Shown piece by piece: positions 21,177 through 28,875 of a DNA stretch of 28,875 nucleotides. The position numbers and the translations under genes were made by a program. Every line of letters starts with the position of its first letter. Positions within the stretch are counted from its first letter, which is position 1. Source of the DNA: Hepatocystis sp. ex Piliocolobus tephrosceles (taxonomy: Eukaryota > Apicomplexa > Aconoidasida > Haemosporida > Plasmodiidae); contig CABPSV020000116.1 in the NCBI GenBank assembly GCA_902459845.2, forward strand, positions 1 through 28,875, read 5' to 3'. The notes under the pieces were generated by a model. The model was not told the origin of the DNA, searched no databases, and saw only the letters and a list, made by a program, of their open reading frames with translations.

Positions 21177-21449
21177 AACAGCAAAATGATGAGATGACAA
21201 TAAAATAACAATGAAATAAAAGTAGTTTCGGTATGCACCTAATTATATATGTATGCTCCTGTTAGTATGATTGTTATTTAACCCTCCCTTCCATTTTCTT
21301 TCGTTTGCTTATTCGCTTGTTTGTTCGTTCGTTTGTTTATTCGATCATTTGCTTGTTCGCTTTTTGATAAAAATTTTAACCTGGGACAATATACTAACTA
21401 ACACATAGTTTCTATCTAACTGACAGGCTCAGTGGAGCTATTTCCCCTT

Positions 21450-23141
21450 ATGTTGACAGTGAAAAATATAAAATTGCAAAAAAAAAAAACATGCACATGC
21501 TGCTTCATTAAACTTTTCAACAATTTCTGCTCACTAATACAAGATGATAATGTCAAACATAAAATATTCACACATAATTATATAAAAAAAGATTATGACC
21601 AAAATAGAGATATGTATGAAGTATGTAAAAAACATATAGATACGAAACAAAAAATATATTACGATTATGTGTCAGAAAATAAGCTTATAATAACAGATAA
21701 ACAAAAAAAAGATAATTTTGTTTTATTTTGTAGTAGTAATGACGAAGTAGTATCATGTAAAGATTACGTAAAAAATGGAAAAACTAATGAAAAAACTAAT
21801 GAAAAAACTAATGGAAAAACTAATGGAAAAACTAATGAAAAAAGCTATAACGTAAGCTGTAACGAAAGCGGTATTGAAAAAAAAAAAAAAAAAAAATATA
21901 GTGTTGATAAGATAACTCCCAAACCAACTAGTTTAGAATATATACAAGAATATAAAAAATGGTCTAAAACGATAAATGATAAAAAATTAGAAAAAAACAA
22001 AACTGATGACAATGATGGATTAGCTATAAATACAAATAAATATACCGATTTAAACGAAGATACAGACCAAGATATAGGCCAAGATATAGGCCAAGATATA
22101 GGCCAAGATATAGGCCAAGATATAGACCAAGATATAGACCAAGATATAAATAATAATATTCTTTTAGGAAAAGAAAACCGGAGTAGTATAAAAGCTGAGT
22201 TAGTAAGGGAATATAAAATGGGCGAACCAGAAAAAGATACTCTTGATTATAAAATATCACCCAACGTTACCATACCCACATATACTAAAACAAATACTTC
22301 CATCAGTAACGATTTAATGAATATTTATATAAATAACAGTCACAATTTTAACTTGGAAACAGAAGAAAAATGTCCTACTAACATGAATATATGCCAATAT
22401 TGTTCTTACAAAGGTATATGCAGTTCTAGATTTGTTGCTAACAATTTAAGCAAAGGTATACTCAAAGTAAATGATAAAATTATATACGAAAGTAAAAACA
22501 TTGTATTAAGTGAAGATAAAATAGAATTAACGAATATTGGAAAAAATTTAATAAAAAATAAAATCACAATTATTATAAATAAACCTAAATATTATTTATC
22601 ACTTTCAGCTGATAATAAATTGAAAAATAAATTATTAGTTCGAAATTTAATAAGAAACGAAAATAAATATATAGAAGAAGAACATAAATGTATGAGTTAT
22701 TTTATTTATCGTAATATAGATATAAAAAAAATTAATAATTTATATGTATGTGGTAGACTTGATGGTAACTCTAGTGGTCTATTAATTTATACTCAAAATA
22801 CTTTATTAAGTAACTTGTTATTAAATAAATATAAATATAAAATTGAAAAAGAATATGTAATTAAAACATATGATCCAATAAACCAAACTAATTTAAAATT
22901 ATTAAAACGTAATTTGTTTATTGATGGAAAACTTATATATAAATGTCACGTTCAATATGTTGATAGTTTTACACTTATTTTTAAAATTTATCAAGGGTTT
23001 CATAAAATAATAAGAAAAATGTGTTTACTTTCGAATATTAAAATTAAATCATTACATAGAACAAAAATAGGTAATATTCAATTAAATAATTTACCCGTGG
23101 GAAAATGGAGGTTTCTTATGCCCAACGAGTCTTTCTTTTAA
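21450..23141 (+). CDS. RsuA/RluB-family pseudouridine synthase with S4 domain (563 aa)
   Basis: It isomerises uridine to pseudouridine in RNA, most likely rRNA. The start is the ATG at 21450; the in-frame codon 18 nt upstream is GTG and not a plausible eukaryotic start. Residues 1-310 are a poorly conserved extension with repeats (NEKT/NGKT near 110-135, DIGQ near 205-235). An S4 RNA-binding domain at about 313-365 reads YCSYKGICSSRF then SKGILKVNDKIIY. The catalytic domain at about 370-560 contains GRLDGNSSGLLIYTQN with catalytic Asp438, KEYVIKTYDP, and the family's C-terminal pattern GFHKIIRKM ... LHRTKIGNIQLNNLPVGKWR. Bacterial members are about 230-290 residues, so the core is complete and the N-terminus is added. 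A bacterial-type enzyme suggests an apicoplast or mitochondrial target; the N-terminus (MLTVKNIKLQKKKTC) is basic then hydrophobic but not a clear signal. The organelle is uncertain. Confidence 0.93.
   Translation: MLTVKNIKLQKKKTCTCCFIKLFNNFCSLIQDDNVKHKIFTHNYIKKDYDQNRDMYEVCKKHIDTKQKIYYDYVSENKLIITDKQKKDNFVLFCSSNDEVVSCKDYVKNGKTNEKTNEKTNGKTNGKTNEKSYNVSCNESGIEKKKKKKYSVDKITPKPTSLEYIQEYKKWSKTINDKKLEKNKTDDNDGLAINTNKYTDLNEDTDQDIGQDIGQDIGQDIGQDIDQDIDQDINNNILLGKENRSSIKAELVREYKMGEPEKDTLDYKISPNVTIPTYTKTNTSISNDLMNIYINNSHNFNLETEEKCPTNMNICQYCSYKGICSSRFVANNLSKGILKVNDKIIYESKNIVLSEDKIELTNIGKNLIKNKITIIINKPKYYLSLSADNKLKNKLLVRNLIRNENKYIEEEHKCMSYFIYRNIDIKKINNLYVCGRLDGNSSGLLIYTQNTLLSNLLLNKYKYKIEKEYVIKTYDPINQTNLKLLKRNLFIDGKLIYKCHVQYVDSFTLIFKIYQGFHKIIRKMCLLSNIKIKSLHRTKIGNIQLNNLPVGKWRFLMPNESFF
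22065..22147 (+). repeat. 12-nt coding repeat (Asp-Ile-Gly/Asp-Gln)
   Basis: Seven tandem 12-nt units, CAAGATATAGGC or CAAGATATAGAC, encode Gln-Asp-Ile-Gly or Gln-Asp-Ile-Asp in the N-terminal extension of the pseudouridine synthase. Confidence 0.9.
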
Positions 23142-23323
23142 ATTCGGGTAAAAGCATATATGAGGAAGGAGGGCAGTATATATACATATATATAAATATA
23201 TATACACGTAATTATTATTTTTATTTTATTTATTTTTTTTTGTGTGTTACATTTACAAAAATTTGTTGTTAATTTTTTTTTTTTTTTCCCCTTTGTACCA
23301 CACGGTTTTATTATGAGCGTACG

Positions 23324-23357
<34 letters not shown>

Positions 23358-23722
23358 TGTATGTATGTATGTATGTATATATTTTTTTTTCCTTCATATT
23401 TCGCTTGTGTAGGGATTTCCTTTTATTATATATGCCCTTTCTAAACAGTTCCATATGTGGACATTGTTTTTTCGCTATTTTATACACTTTTTAAAAAAAA
23501 CTGACAAACTGTTTATTTATTTATTTTTTTTGTATCTGTTTTTTCTTTCACATATAAGAAAAGCTTATTTTTTTCTCAATCGTCATTTTTTTTTTTTTTG
23601 CGCTATTTTTTTTTTTTTTTTTTCCGCTTGTAAATCTTTAAATTTTTTTTAAATAAAATTGTGAATTGTATAAAAATACGGAAACATATATAAAACTGGC
23701 TAATTAACTACTTAGTCACTTG

Positions 23723-23753
<31 letters not shown>

Positions 23754-24045
23754 CACTTTAATATGTACATTATATGTAGGGGCTTTTATTTAAATAAGGG
23801 AAAAAGCGTATGTATACCTGTATTTATTACCAAACGTGTAAACCTGTATGCGCATGTACATAAAATGTTAAAATATGCGGGAAACAATAAATGGATAACA
23901 AAGAAATAGTTAGCAGTTAAGTAACAGCTATACTAGCAACTGTAACTGTAGCGGCAAAAAAAAAAAAAAACAAAAAAAAAAACAAAAAAAAAACAAAAAA
24001 AAACAAACAAACAAAGAACGAAGAAACAAACGAACAAAAACAACC
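23142..24045. other. Intergenic region, 3' UTR and 5' UTR
   Basis: About 0.9 kb with poly-T tracts, a (GTAT)n microsatellite at 23330-23378, a poly-A tract at 23724-23749 and an A-rich CAAAAAAA-type leader (23956-24040) directly before the next start codon. No frame with mixed composition and no RNA gene were seen. Confidence 0.65.
23330..23378. repeat. (GTAT)n microsatellite
   Basis: About twelve uninterrupted tetranucleotide copies in the 3' flank of the pseudouridine synthase gene. Confidence 0.92.
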
Positions 24046-24492
24046 ATGTTTAACGTTTTTTGCAGATACTTCTCCAAAAAAGCAGGGTGGTCGTGGATTA
24101 AAAACAAAAGAGGAAGAAAAAAGATTCTTTCGTTTACATACCCACCAAGAGAAAGAAGTCAAATTATAAAACTAACTGAAGATAGTGATAAGTTAGTATT
24201 TGTATGTAACGGTAAGTTAAGAAATAGTTTTTTATCTACAGTAAAAAATATGAAAGAAACAAAATGTATTGTTAAAAATGATTCAATTATTACTCCATGT
24301 TTAGTTATATCGAAAGCTAAGTGTCATACATTGTTGGAATCTTTTACTTATGATGAAGTTTTACATTTAGAAAAATTGTCAAAACAAATATTAAAGGGAT
24401 TTGAAGAAGCAGAAGAAAAATTAGAAACAGATAAAAATAATACAGTGTTAAAAAAACATCAGGCTCTGAAATTTAAAATGATAGAATCATAA
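24046..24492 (+). CDS. Small conserved-looking protein, probable mitochondrial (148 aa)
   Basis: A single-exon ORF with ATG in a good context (ACAACCATG) after an A-rich leader. The composition is balanced with no low-complexity insert, which is unusual for this genome and suggests a conserved compact protein. The first 16 residues (MFNVFCRYFSKKAGWS) are aromatic and basic without acidic residues, like a mitochondrial presequence. Next comes a strongly basic patch (IKNKRGRKKI), a middle part with several Cys, and a C-terminal helical, charged segment (about residues 100-148). A basic start followed by a helix would suit a mitochondrial ribosomal or respiratory-chain accessory protein, but I do not recognise the family. 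The stop codon lies at the edge of the downstream minisatellite. Confidence 0.8.
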   Translation: MFNVFCRYFSKKAGWSWIKNKRGRKKILSFTYPPRERSQIIKLTEDSDKLVFVCNGKLRNSFLSTVKNMKETKCIVKNDSIITPCLVISKAKCHTLLESFTYDEVLHLEKLSKQILKGFEEAEEKLETDKNNTVLKKHQALKFKMIES

Positions 24493-24800
24493 AATGGTAA
24501 AACTATAAAAGTCATAAAATGGTAAAACTATAAAGTCAAAAAATGGTAAAACTATAAAAGTCAAAAAATGGTAAAACTATAAAGTCAAAAAATGGTAAAA
24601 CTATAAAAGTCAAAAAATGGTAAAACTATAAAAGTCAAAAAATAGTAAAACTATAAAAGTCATAAAATGGTAAAACTATAAAGTCAAAAAATGGTAAAAC
24701 TATAAAAGTCAAAAAATGGTAAAACTATAAAAGTCAAAAAATGGTAAAACTATAAAAGTCAAAAAATGGTAAAACTATAAAAGTCATAAAATGGTAAAAT
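24489..24800. repeat. 22-24-nt minisatellite in the 3' flank, about 12 copies
   Basis: Tandem ATGGTAAAACTATAAAAGTC plus A/T-rich spacer units, about twelve full copies and one partial. Units alternate between 24 nt (TATAAAAGTC) and 22 nt (TATAAAGTC), and some have CATAAA in place of CAAAAA. The array starts at the stop codon of the preceding gene, whose TCATAA matches the repeat, and ends at a poly-T tract. Confidence 0.92.
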
Positions 24801-25004
24801 GATTTTTTTTTTTTTTTTTTTTTTTAACATAACTTAAAGAATATTGCATTATAACCAATTGACAGATTTAAAACAATCATGTGTTAAAAATATTTGACTT
24901 ATGCACAAGTGCCAGCAATTAGTATTATATTTTCAAACATAAATAAAATGTTACATTTTTTCATCATAATTAAGATTTAAGTATGCGTGAGTATATCTCT
25001 TTTG
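24801..25004. other. Convergent 3' region
   Basis: A poly-T tract (24803-24825) is followed by about 180 nt of unremarkable AT-rich sequence before the DNAAF11 stop. With the minisatellite before it, this makes about 510 nt without a gene. No coding signal is seen. Confidence 0.6.
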
Positions 25005-25754
25005 TTACTCTACAAAATCAGCTTTTAATATTTTTTCAAGAGGTGGTATTTGATTAACAACTGATTCGGAATATGTTGTTTGTTTTTGTTCCATCAAGTA
25101 TACATCTTCTCTTTTATTAGGTATAGTAAAATTACAACTACTTGAGTTTTTCTTTTTTTTTTGTTCTTTATAAGAGGAAGAGTTTAGTTTTTGGTTGTTA
25201 AAGAATACAGAAGATGAAGAAGTTGACGAGTCCGATGAATCAGAAGAATCAGAAAAATAAGAAGGATGAAAAGGGTGAGAAGAAGATAAAAAACTTAAAT
25301 TACTTGTTGGTGATAATATCGATTTATATAACTTTTTTTTTGCATTGTTAAATACATTTTTGTTTTGTTCGTTTGGCCATACCTCACTATAACATTCTTC
25401 ATTAGAACATGTCTTTTCGAAAGTTTTATTTTTTCTATAATTTTTTTTTCTAAGTTTTATTTCTAATTCACCAGTATATTTTTTTCTCATTATTTTACTC
25501 AAATCTGTTAATATTAAATCGTTTAATTTTATTTGAAACAATTTATCCTTAATTATACATCTGACATAATTAATATTTATATCAATTTTTATTAAAGAGT
25601 TGCACAAATATTTAGGTACATATATTTTTAAAAAAGTATACTTCCGACTTGAATGTTCGTCGAACATATACTTGTAGTGGCCTAAAAAAAAGAGATGCAC
25701 ACGTATGTGTATATAAATATGTATGTACATATGTGCACGCAAATACGTAGGCAC

Positions 25755-25790
<36 letters not shown>

Positions 25791-26343
25791 CATTTATCCG
25801 AAGTTTAATTAAGACTATGATAAACGGTTAAAATAGTACTAAAAAAAAAAAAAAAAATATATAAAAAAAAAAAACTCACCTTCATTACACTGTCGAATAT
25901 TTCCGTCACTTGTATATATCGATAATTTTTTTTTTTCATTTTTTTTAGAATCGTTATTATCATTTCTTTTCTCCATTTCTTTTTTCTCAATTTCTTCATA
26001 CATTTTTTTTCTTTCATTAATTGAATCAGAATATTCTACTTTATTATTTTTTTTTTTTTCTTCTTCTAATGATTTTAACACATAATCAATTTCTTGCTTC
26101 GCCTTTATCTTGTCCGACACCAAAATATCACAACCATCTAATACTTGTAGTTGTTCCAATTCAAATATAACGTAATGTTTTAGATTTACCCAATTTGAAC
26201 AAGGGTTACCCATAAGGTAAAGCTCTTTTAGGTTTTCATTTTTTTTTAAATTTGATACTGATTTTTCGATAGTACAAATATTTATAAAATTTAATGTTAA
26301 ATCCAGCTAAAAAAAAAGGGAAAAATAGGTCGAACCAAATGGG

Positions 26344-26393
<50 letters not shown>

Positions 26394-26814
26394 AATACAT
26401 TATATGTTTGTTACATCAACTAATGCTTTTCCTCGTGTTTTTTTTCTATGTTTTTATATACATCTTTTTATACATCTATTCATACGTTTTTGTACATATG
26501 TCTACGTTTGCTATGCCGCTTGGCTTTTTTCTTTTTCATACCTTCTTTAACGATTCACATTTTTCCAAATTCTCAATAAGAGTTATATTATTTAATGCGA
26601 GGTTTAAATATTCTAATTTTTTTAAACAATTTACATTCTCTATTTTTTCTATTAGATTGTTTTGTAGTAATAATATTTTTAAATTTTTACAATGAGTGTT
26701 AATAAATTCAATTTTTTCAATTTGTAATTGGTGTAGAGCTATTTCTTCTAATTCTTCAATTAGACCTTCATTATGCTCGCTTTTCTTTTTTATTAATTCT
26801 AGATTTATTTTCAT
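25005..26814 (-). CDS. DNAAF11: DNAAF11 / LRRC6 (TILB-like) dynein axonemal assembly factor (458 aa)
   Basis: DNAAF11 is a cytoplasmic factor for preassembly of axonemal dynein arms, so in Plasmodium it should act in male gamete flagella. The exons are 26814-26542, 26306-25880 and 25681-25005, with GT..AG introns of 235 and 198 nt in phases 0 and 1. Residues about 40-115 are SDS22-like LRRs ([29 protein letters not shown]), then LDLTLNFI (92-99), [11 protein letters not shown] (117-127) and an LRRcap-like [12 protein letters not shown] charged helix follows (about 155-220). The motif CNEGHYKYMF, split over intron 2, opens a CS/p23-like domain (about 230-325) with [17 protein letters not shown]. 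The tail is Ser-rich. Length and order match vertebrate LRRC6 (about 466 aa). Intron 1 carries a 48-nt T run and intron 2 an (AT)n run. The spliced reading restores the family pattern at both junctions. Confidence 0.93.
26344..26391. repeat. Poly-A tract of 48 in DNAAF11 intron 1
   Basis: An uninterrupted A run on the plus strand, T in the transcript, about 35 nt 5' of the exon 2 acceptor. Confidence 0.92.
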
Positions 26815-27878
26815 ATTTACGTTTACATAGGTACATATATATTAACGTAGTTTTTACATGCGTGTTTTTATTGTAATTATGCTTTTAAATACATATACAA
26901 TGTATAATCACTCTTCAATAGATATATAATCACTCTTTAATAGATATATAATCACTCTTTAATAGATATATAATCACTCTTTAATAGATATATAATCACT
27001 CTTTAATAGATATATAATCACTCTTTAATAGATATATAATCACTCTTTAATAGATATATATATTTTTAGTAAATACGTGAAAAAACGAAAACGTGGACAA
27101 ATGTACATGTTTTTTTTTATATATACAAAATTGTAACTACATAATTATATATGTACAAAAGTGATTACGTATTTTGTCTGTACAGAATTTTAATCCATGT
27201 CCTTTTTTTTTTTTTTTTTTTTATTCTCATAGAACACACGTGTTTTCCTAACTATTGTTTTTCTTTCCTTGTTTAAACTTAATTTTTTAGTTTTGCTTTT
27301 ATTATGCTGTTATCGTTATTGTTATTATCGTTATTATTATTATTATTGTTATTATTATTTTTTTTTATTTATTTTTTTTTTTTTTATTTTTTTTTTACTG
27401 GCGTTTCGCTTTGCGGTACAGCAAAATTGCACTTTGTCATTATTTAATATTTGCATCTACTTTTTTTTTTTTTTTATCATTGTTAATAATTTTTGGTGAG
27501 TTCATTTTTTTCGTTTGTTTTTTTTTCATGCTTATTTTTTTATACTTAATTTTTTTTACGCTTAATTTTTTTTATATTAAATATTGTTTACCCTTAATTT
27601 ATTTACAATTATTTTTTCTCTTCATTCAATTTATTCCAGAGAAAAAATATAATGCTTTTATGTCGCGTTGTATATGTTATTGTCAACATATATATATATA
27701 TATACATTTATATGTATGTATACATGTTTGTAAACGTATTTACCTAACACTGCTACAACTTGCGAGGGCAATATAAATTAACTTTTTTTTTTTATATTTT
27801 TGTTTTTATATTTTTTGTAAAAATAGAATGCACATATATCTTATGTACATATATATAATATATGTATAATATATATAA
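26815..27878. other. Divergent intergenic region between DNAAF11 and the last gene
   Basis: About 1.06 kb holding the presumed promoters of two divergent genes, a 22-nt minisatellite, a TTATTG/TTATTA microsatellite (27298-27358), poly-T tracts and a possible spliced 5' segment. GTGAGTTC at 27495 and the pyrimidine-rich acceptor ending TTATTCCAG at 27639 would bound an intron of about 145 nt. Confidence 0.55.
26905..27058. repeat. 22-nt tandem repeat, 7 copies, upstream of DNAAF11
   Basis: Seven tandem TAATCACTCTTTAATAGATA plus TA units begin about 90 nt upstream of the DNAAF11 start codon. The first copy differs by one base (TTCAAT for TTTAAT); the other six appear identical, indicating recent expansion. 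It lies where the 5' UTR or core promoter is expected. Confidence 0.93.
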
Positions 27879-28875
27879 ATGATAAGACGAAGTAAACTAA
27901 ATTTAATCACTCAGTTAGTGACTCGGAGAAAGTTACAAACATTTATTCGTCACAAAGAAAGGCACGATATAAGTAACAATGAAGAACTAACTTTTTTGTC
28001 AAACGAAATAAAACATAACTTGCATAAATTAAAATGTATAGAACAGAAGAAAATAAAAACTGATCGCATAGTATACAATAAAATATTAAAAGATCTTTTA
28101 CAACACAAACATAAATTTGTTGCGGATGAGCTGATTCTTTTTTTATATATATTAATATATAATGATTTATATTACTTAGACGTATGTAACAATTTTTATT
28201 CTTATTTTTATCACAATTATCTTTTCTCATATAAGTATTTTAATAATATAAATGTTAACAGTATTATTCACATTATTTATTCATACTACTTATATGAAAA
28301 TTATAATTTTTTTCGATTAAATAATGATATTTTTAACATTTACACCTCAAATGATAATTTTTACAAAAATAAACAAGACCAGCATGATGATAAGATCAAG
28401 AATAAAAGAGGGGAAAACTATTCCACTAAAAACCGTACACTTAATGACATGATAGAAAATATTTATGATTCAAATATATGGAATACAAATAATATTATTG
28501 ATAGTATTGACTCAAAACAAACAGTAGATACGCATAACATAAGCAATAAAAACAATGAAAAAATTGAAAAAGTTGAAAAAATTGAAAAAAGTGGGCAAAG
28601 TGAAAAAAGTTATATTAATAAAAACAACAAATATAATAATTATTATAATAATTATGCTTATGGTTGTTTTCATATTTACAATCATTTCTCTCCTTTCATT
28701 TCTCTTAATATAGATTATATAAATAAAAATCATTTGATAAAAATTCTGTTAGTTCTTTCGCAATTTGTTTATAATAAGACTATTGTGGAGTATATTAACA
28801 AAAATGTAGTGGAAACAGCGGTTAATGCTCAGAGTGAAAATGTTCAGAGTGAAAATGTTCAGAGTGAAAATGTTC
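27879..28875 (+). CDS. 5' part of a probable mitochondrial protein, runs off the window
   Basis: An ATG at 27879 opens a frame that continues for 332 codons without a stop to the right edge, so the gene is partial. The first 28 residues (MIRRSKLNLITQLVTRRKLQ onward) are rich in Arg/Lys and hydroxylated residues with no acidic residue until about 27, typical of a mitochondrial presequence. Residues about 60-150 are Leu/Ile/Tyr/Phe-rich helices (VADELILFLYILIYNDLYYL). A low-complexity insert follows (about 165-265, including EKIEKVEKIEK), then helices again (HLIKILLVLSQFVYNKTIVE). The right end enters a 15-nt repeat encoding QSENV. Paired Tyr/Leu-rich helices interrupted by Asn/Lys-rich inserts resemble apicomplexan RAP or heptatricopeptide organellar RNA-binding proteins, but the diagnostic C-terminal RAP domain would be outside the window, so this is inference. 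Confidence 0.85.
   Translation, partial: MIRRSKLNLITQLVTRRKLQTFIRHKERHDISNNEELTFLSNEIKHNLHKLKCIEQKKIKTDRIVYNKILKDLLQHKHKFVADELILFLYILIYNDLYYLDVCNNFYSYFYHNYLFSYKYFNNINVNSIIHIIYSYYLYENYNFFRLNNDIFNIYTSNDNFYKNKQDQHDDKIKNKRGENYSTKNRTLNDMIENIYDSNIWNTNNIIDSIDSKQTVDTHNISNKNNEKIEKVEKIEKSGQSEKSYINKNNKYNNYYNNYAYGCFHIYNHFSPFISLNIDYINKNHLIKILLVLSQFVYNKTIVEYINKNVVETAVNAQSENVQSENVQSENV
28829..28875 (+). repeat. 15-nt coding repeat at the window edge
   Basis: Three tandem CAGAGTGAAAATGTT units encode Gln-Ser-Glu-Asn-Val, and the array continues beyond the edge. The frame is preserved because 15 is a multiple of 3. Confidence 0.9.

Larger units (their letters stand above)
20256..21449. other. Divergent intergenic region between ELP3 and the pseudouridine synthase
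   Basis: About 1.2 kb that must hold the promoters and 5' UTRs of two divergently transcribed genes. It includes a T-rich tract punctuated by GC/CGC near the ELP3 start (20304-20448), a T32-like tract near 20860-20892, an A6C/A6T array at 21018-21176 and a TTCGTTTG-like stretch at 21299-21362. Just before the downstream start, a TACTAAC branch-point-like motif and TAACTGACAG suggest a possible 5' intron. No gene was found. Confidence 0.6.

Noticed and set aside
20972..21238. Minus-strand Phe/Leu-rich ORFs
   Set aside because: They are translations of the 7-nt A6C/A6T array.
1..28875. tRNA, rRNA, CRISPR array or transposable element
   Set aside because: No cloverleaf-like GC-rich segment, rRNA-like block, regularly spaced direct repeats with unique spacers, or transposase/reverse-transcriptase motif was seen. 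CRISPR arrays are not expected in a eukaryotic nuclear genome.

Overview
This window is nuclear DNA from a malaria parasite (genus Plasmodium) or a very close relative. The evidence is extreme A+T richness, long poly-T/poly-A tracts (for example 5519-5563 and 26344-26391), (AT)n runs, Asn-rich low-complexity insertions inside conserved proteins, GT..AG introns in a very AT-rich setting, and apicomplexan versions of ELP3 and DNAAF11. The species cannot be fixed from the sequence alone.

Layout. Positions 1-4693 are gene-poor and dominated by homopolymers and minisatellites, with a few exon-like islands (1-81, 2242-2294, 2810-2893, 3653-3826). A three-exon small membrane-protein candidate lies at 4694-5732 (+), and a small candidate ORF at 5940-6221 (-). 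An Asn-rich protein with a C-terminal coiled coil is at 6475-9441 (+). A three-exon coiled-coil protein is at 10693-13678 (-). Positions 13679-16122 are largely non-coding, with weak exon-like pieces. A small spliced candidate at 16123-16492 (+) abuts ELP3 at 16512-20255 (-), a radical-SAM/GNAT tRNA-modifying protein with a hydrophobic tail anchor. A divergent intergenic region follows, then an S4-domain RsuA/RluB-type pseudouridine synthase at 21450-23141 (+) and a small probable mitochondrial protein at 24046-24492 (+) that runs into a minisatellite. DNAAF11/LRRC6 (LRR plus CS domain, three exons) is at 25005-26814 (-). The 5' part of a large, probably organellar protein starts at 27879 (+) and runs off the right edge.

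There is no operon logic here: genes are monocistronic, on both strands and often spliced. Shared themes are RNA modification (ELP3, pseudouridine synthase), axoneme assembly needed only for male gametes (DNAAF11), and coiled-coil or Asn-rich proteins of unknown role. Splice sites were inferred by eye from GT/AG, pyrimidine tracts, frame continuity and, for DNAAF11, family knowledge. The small spliced candidates are hypotheses.
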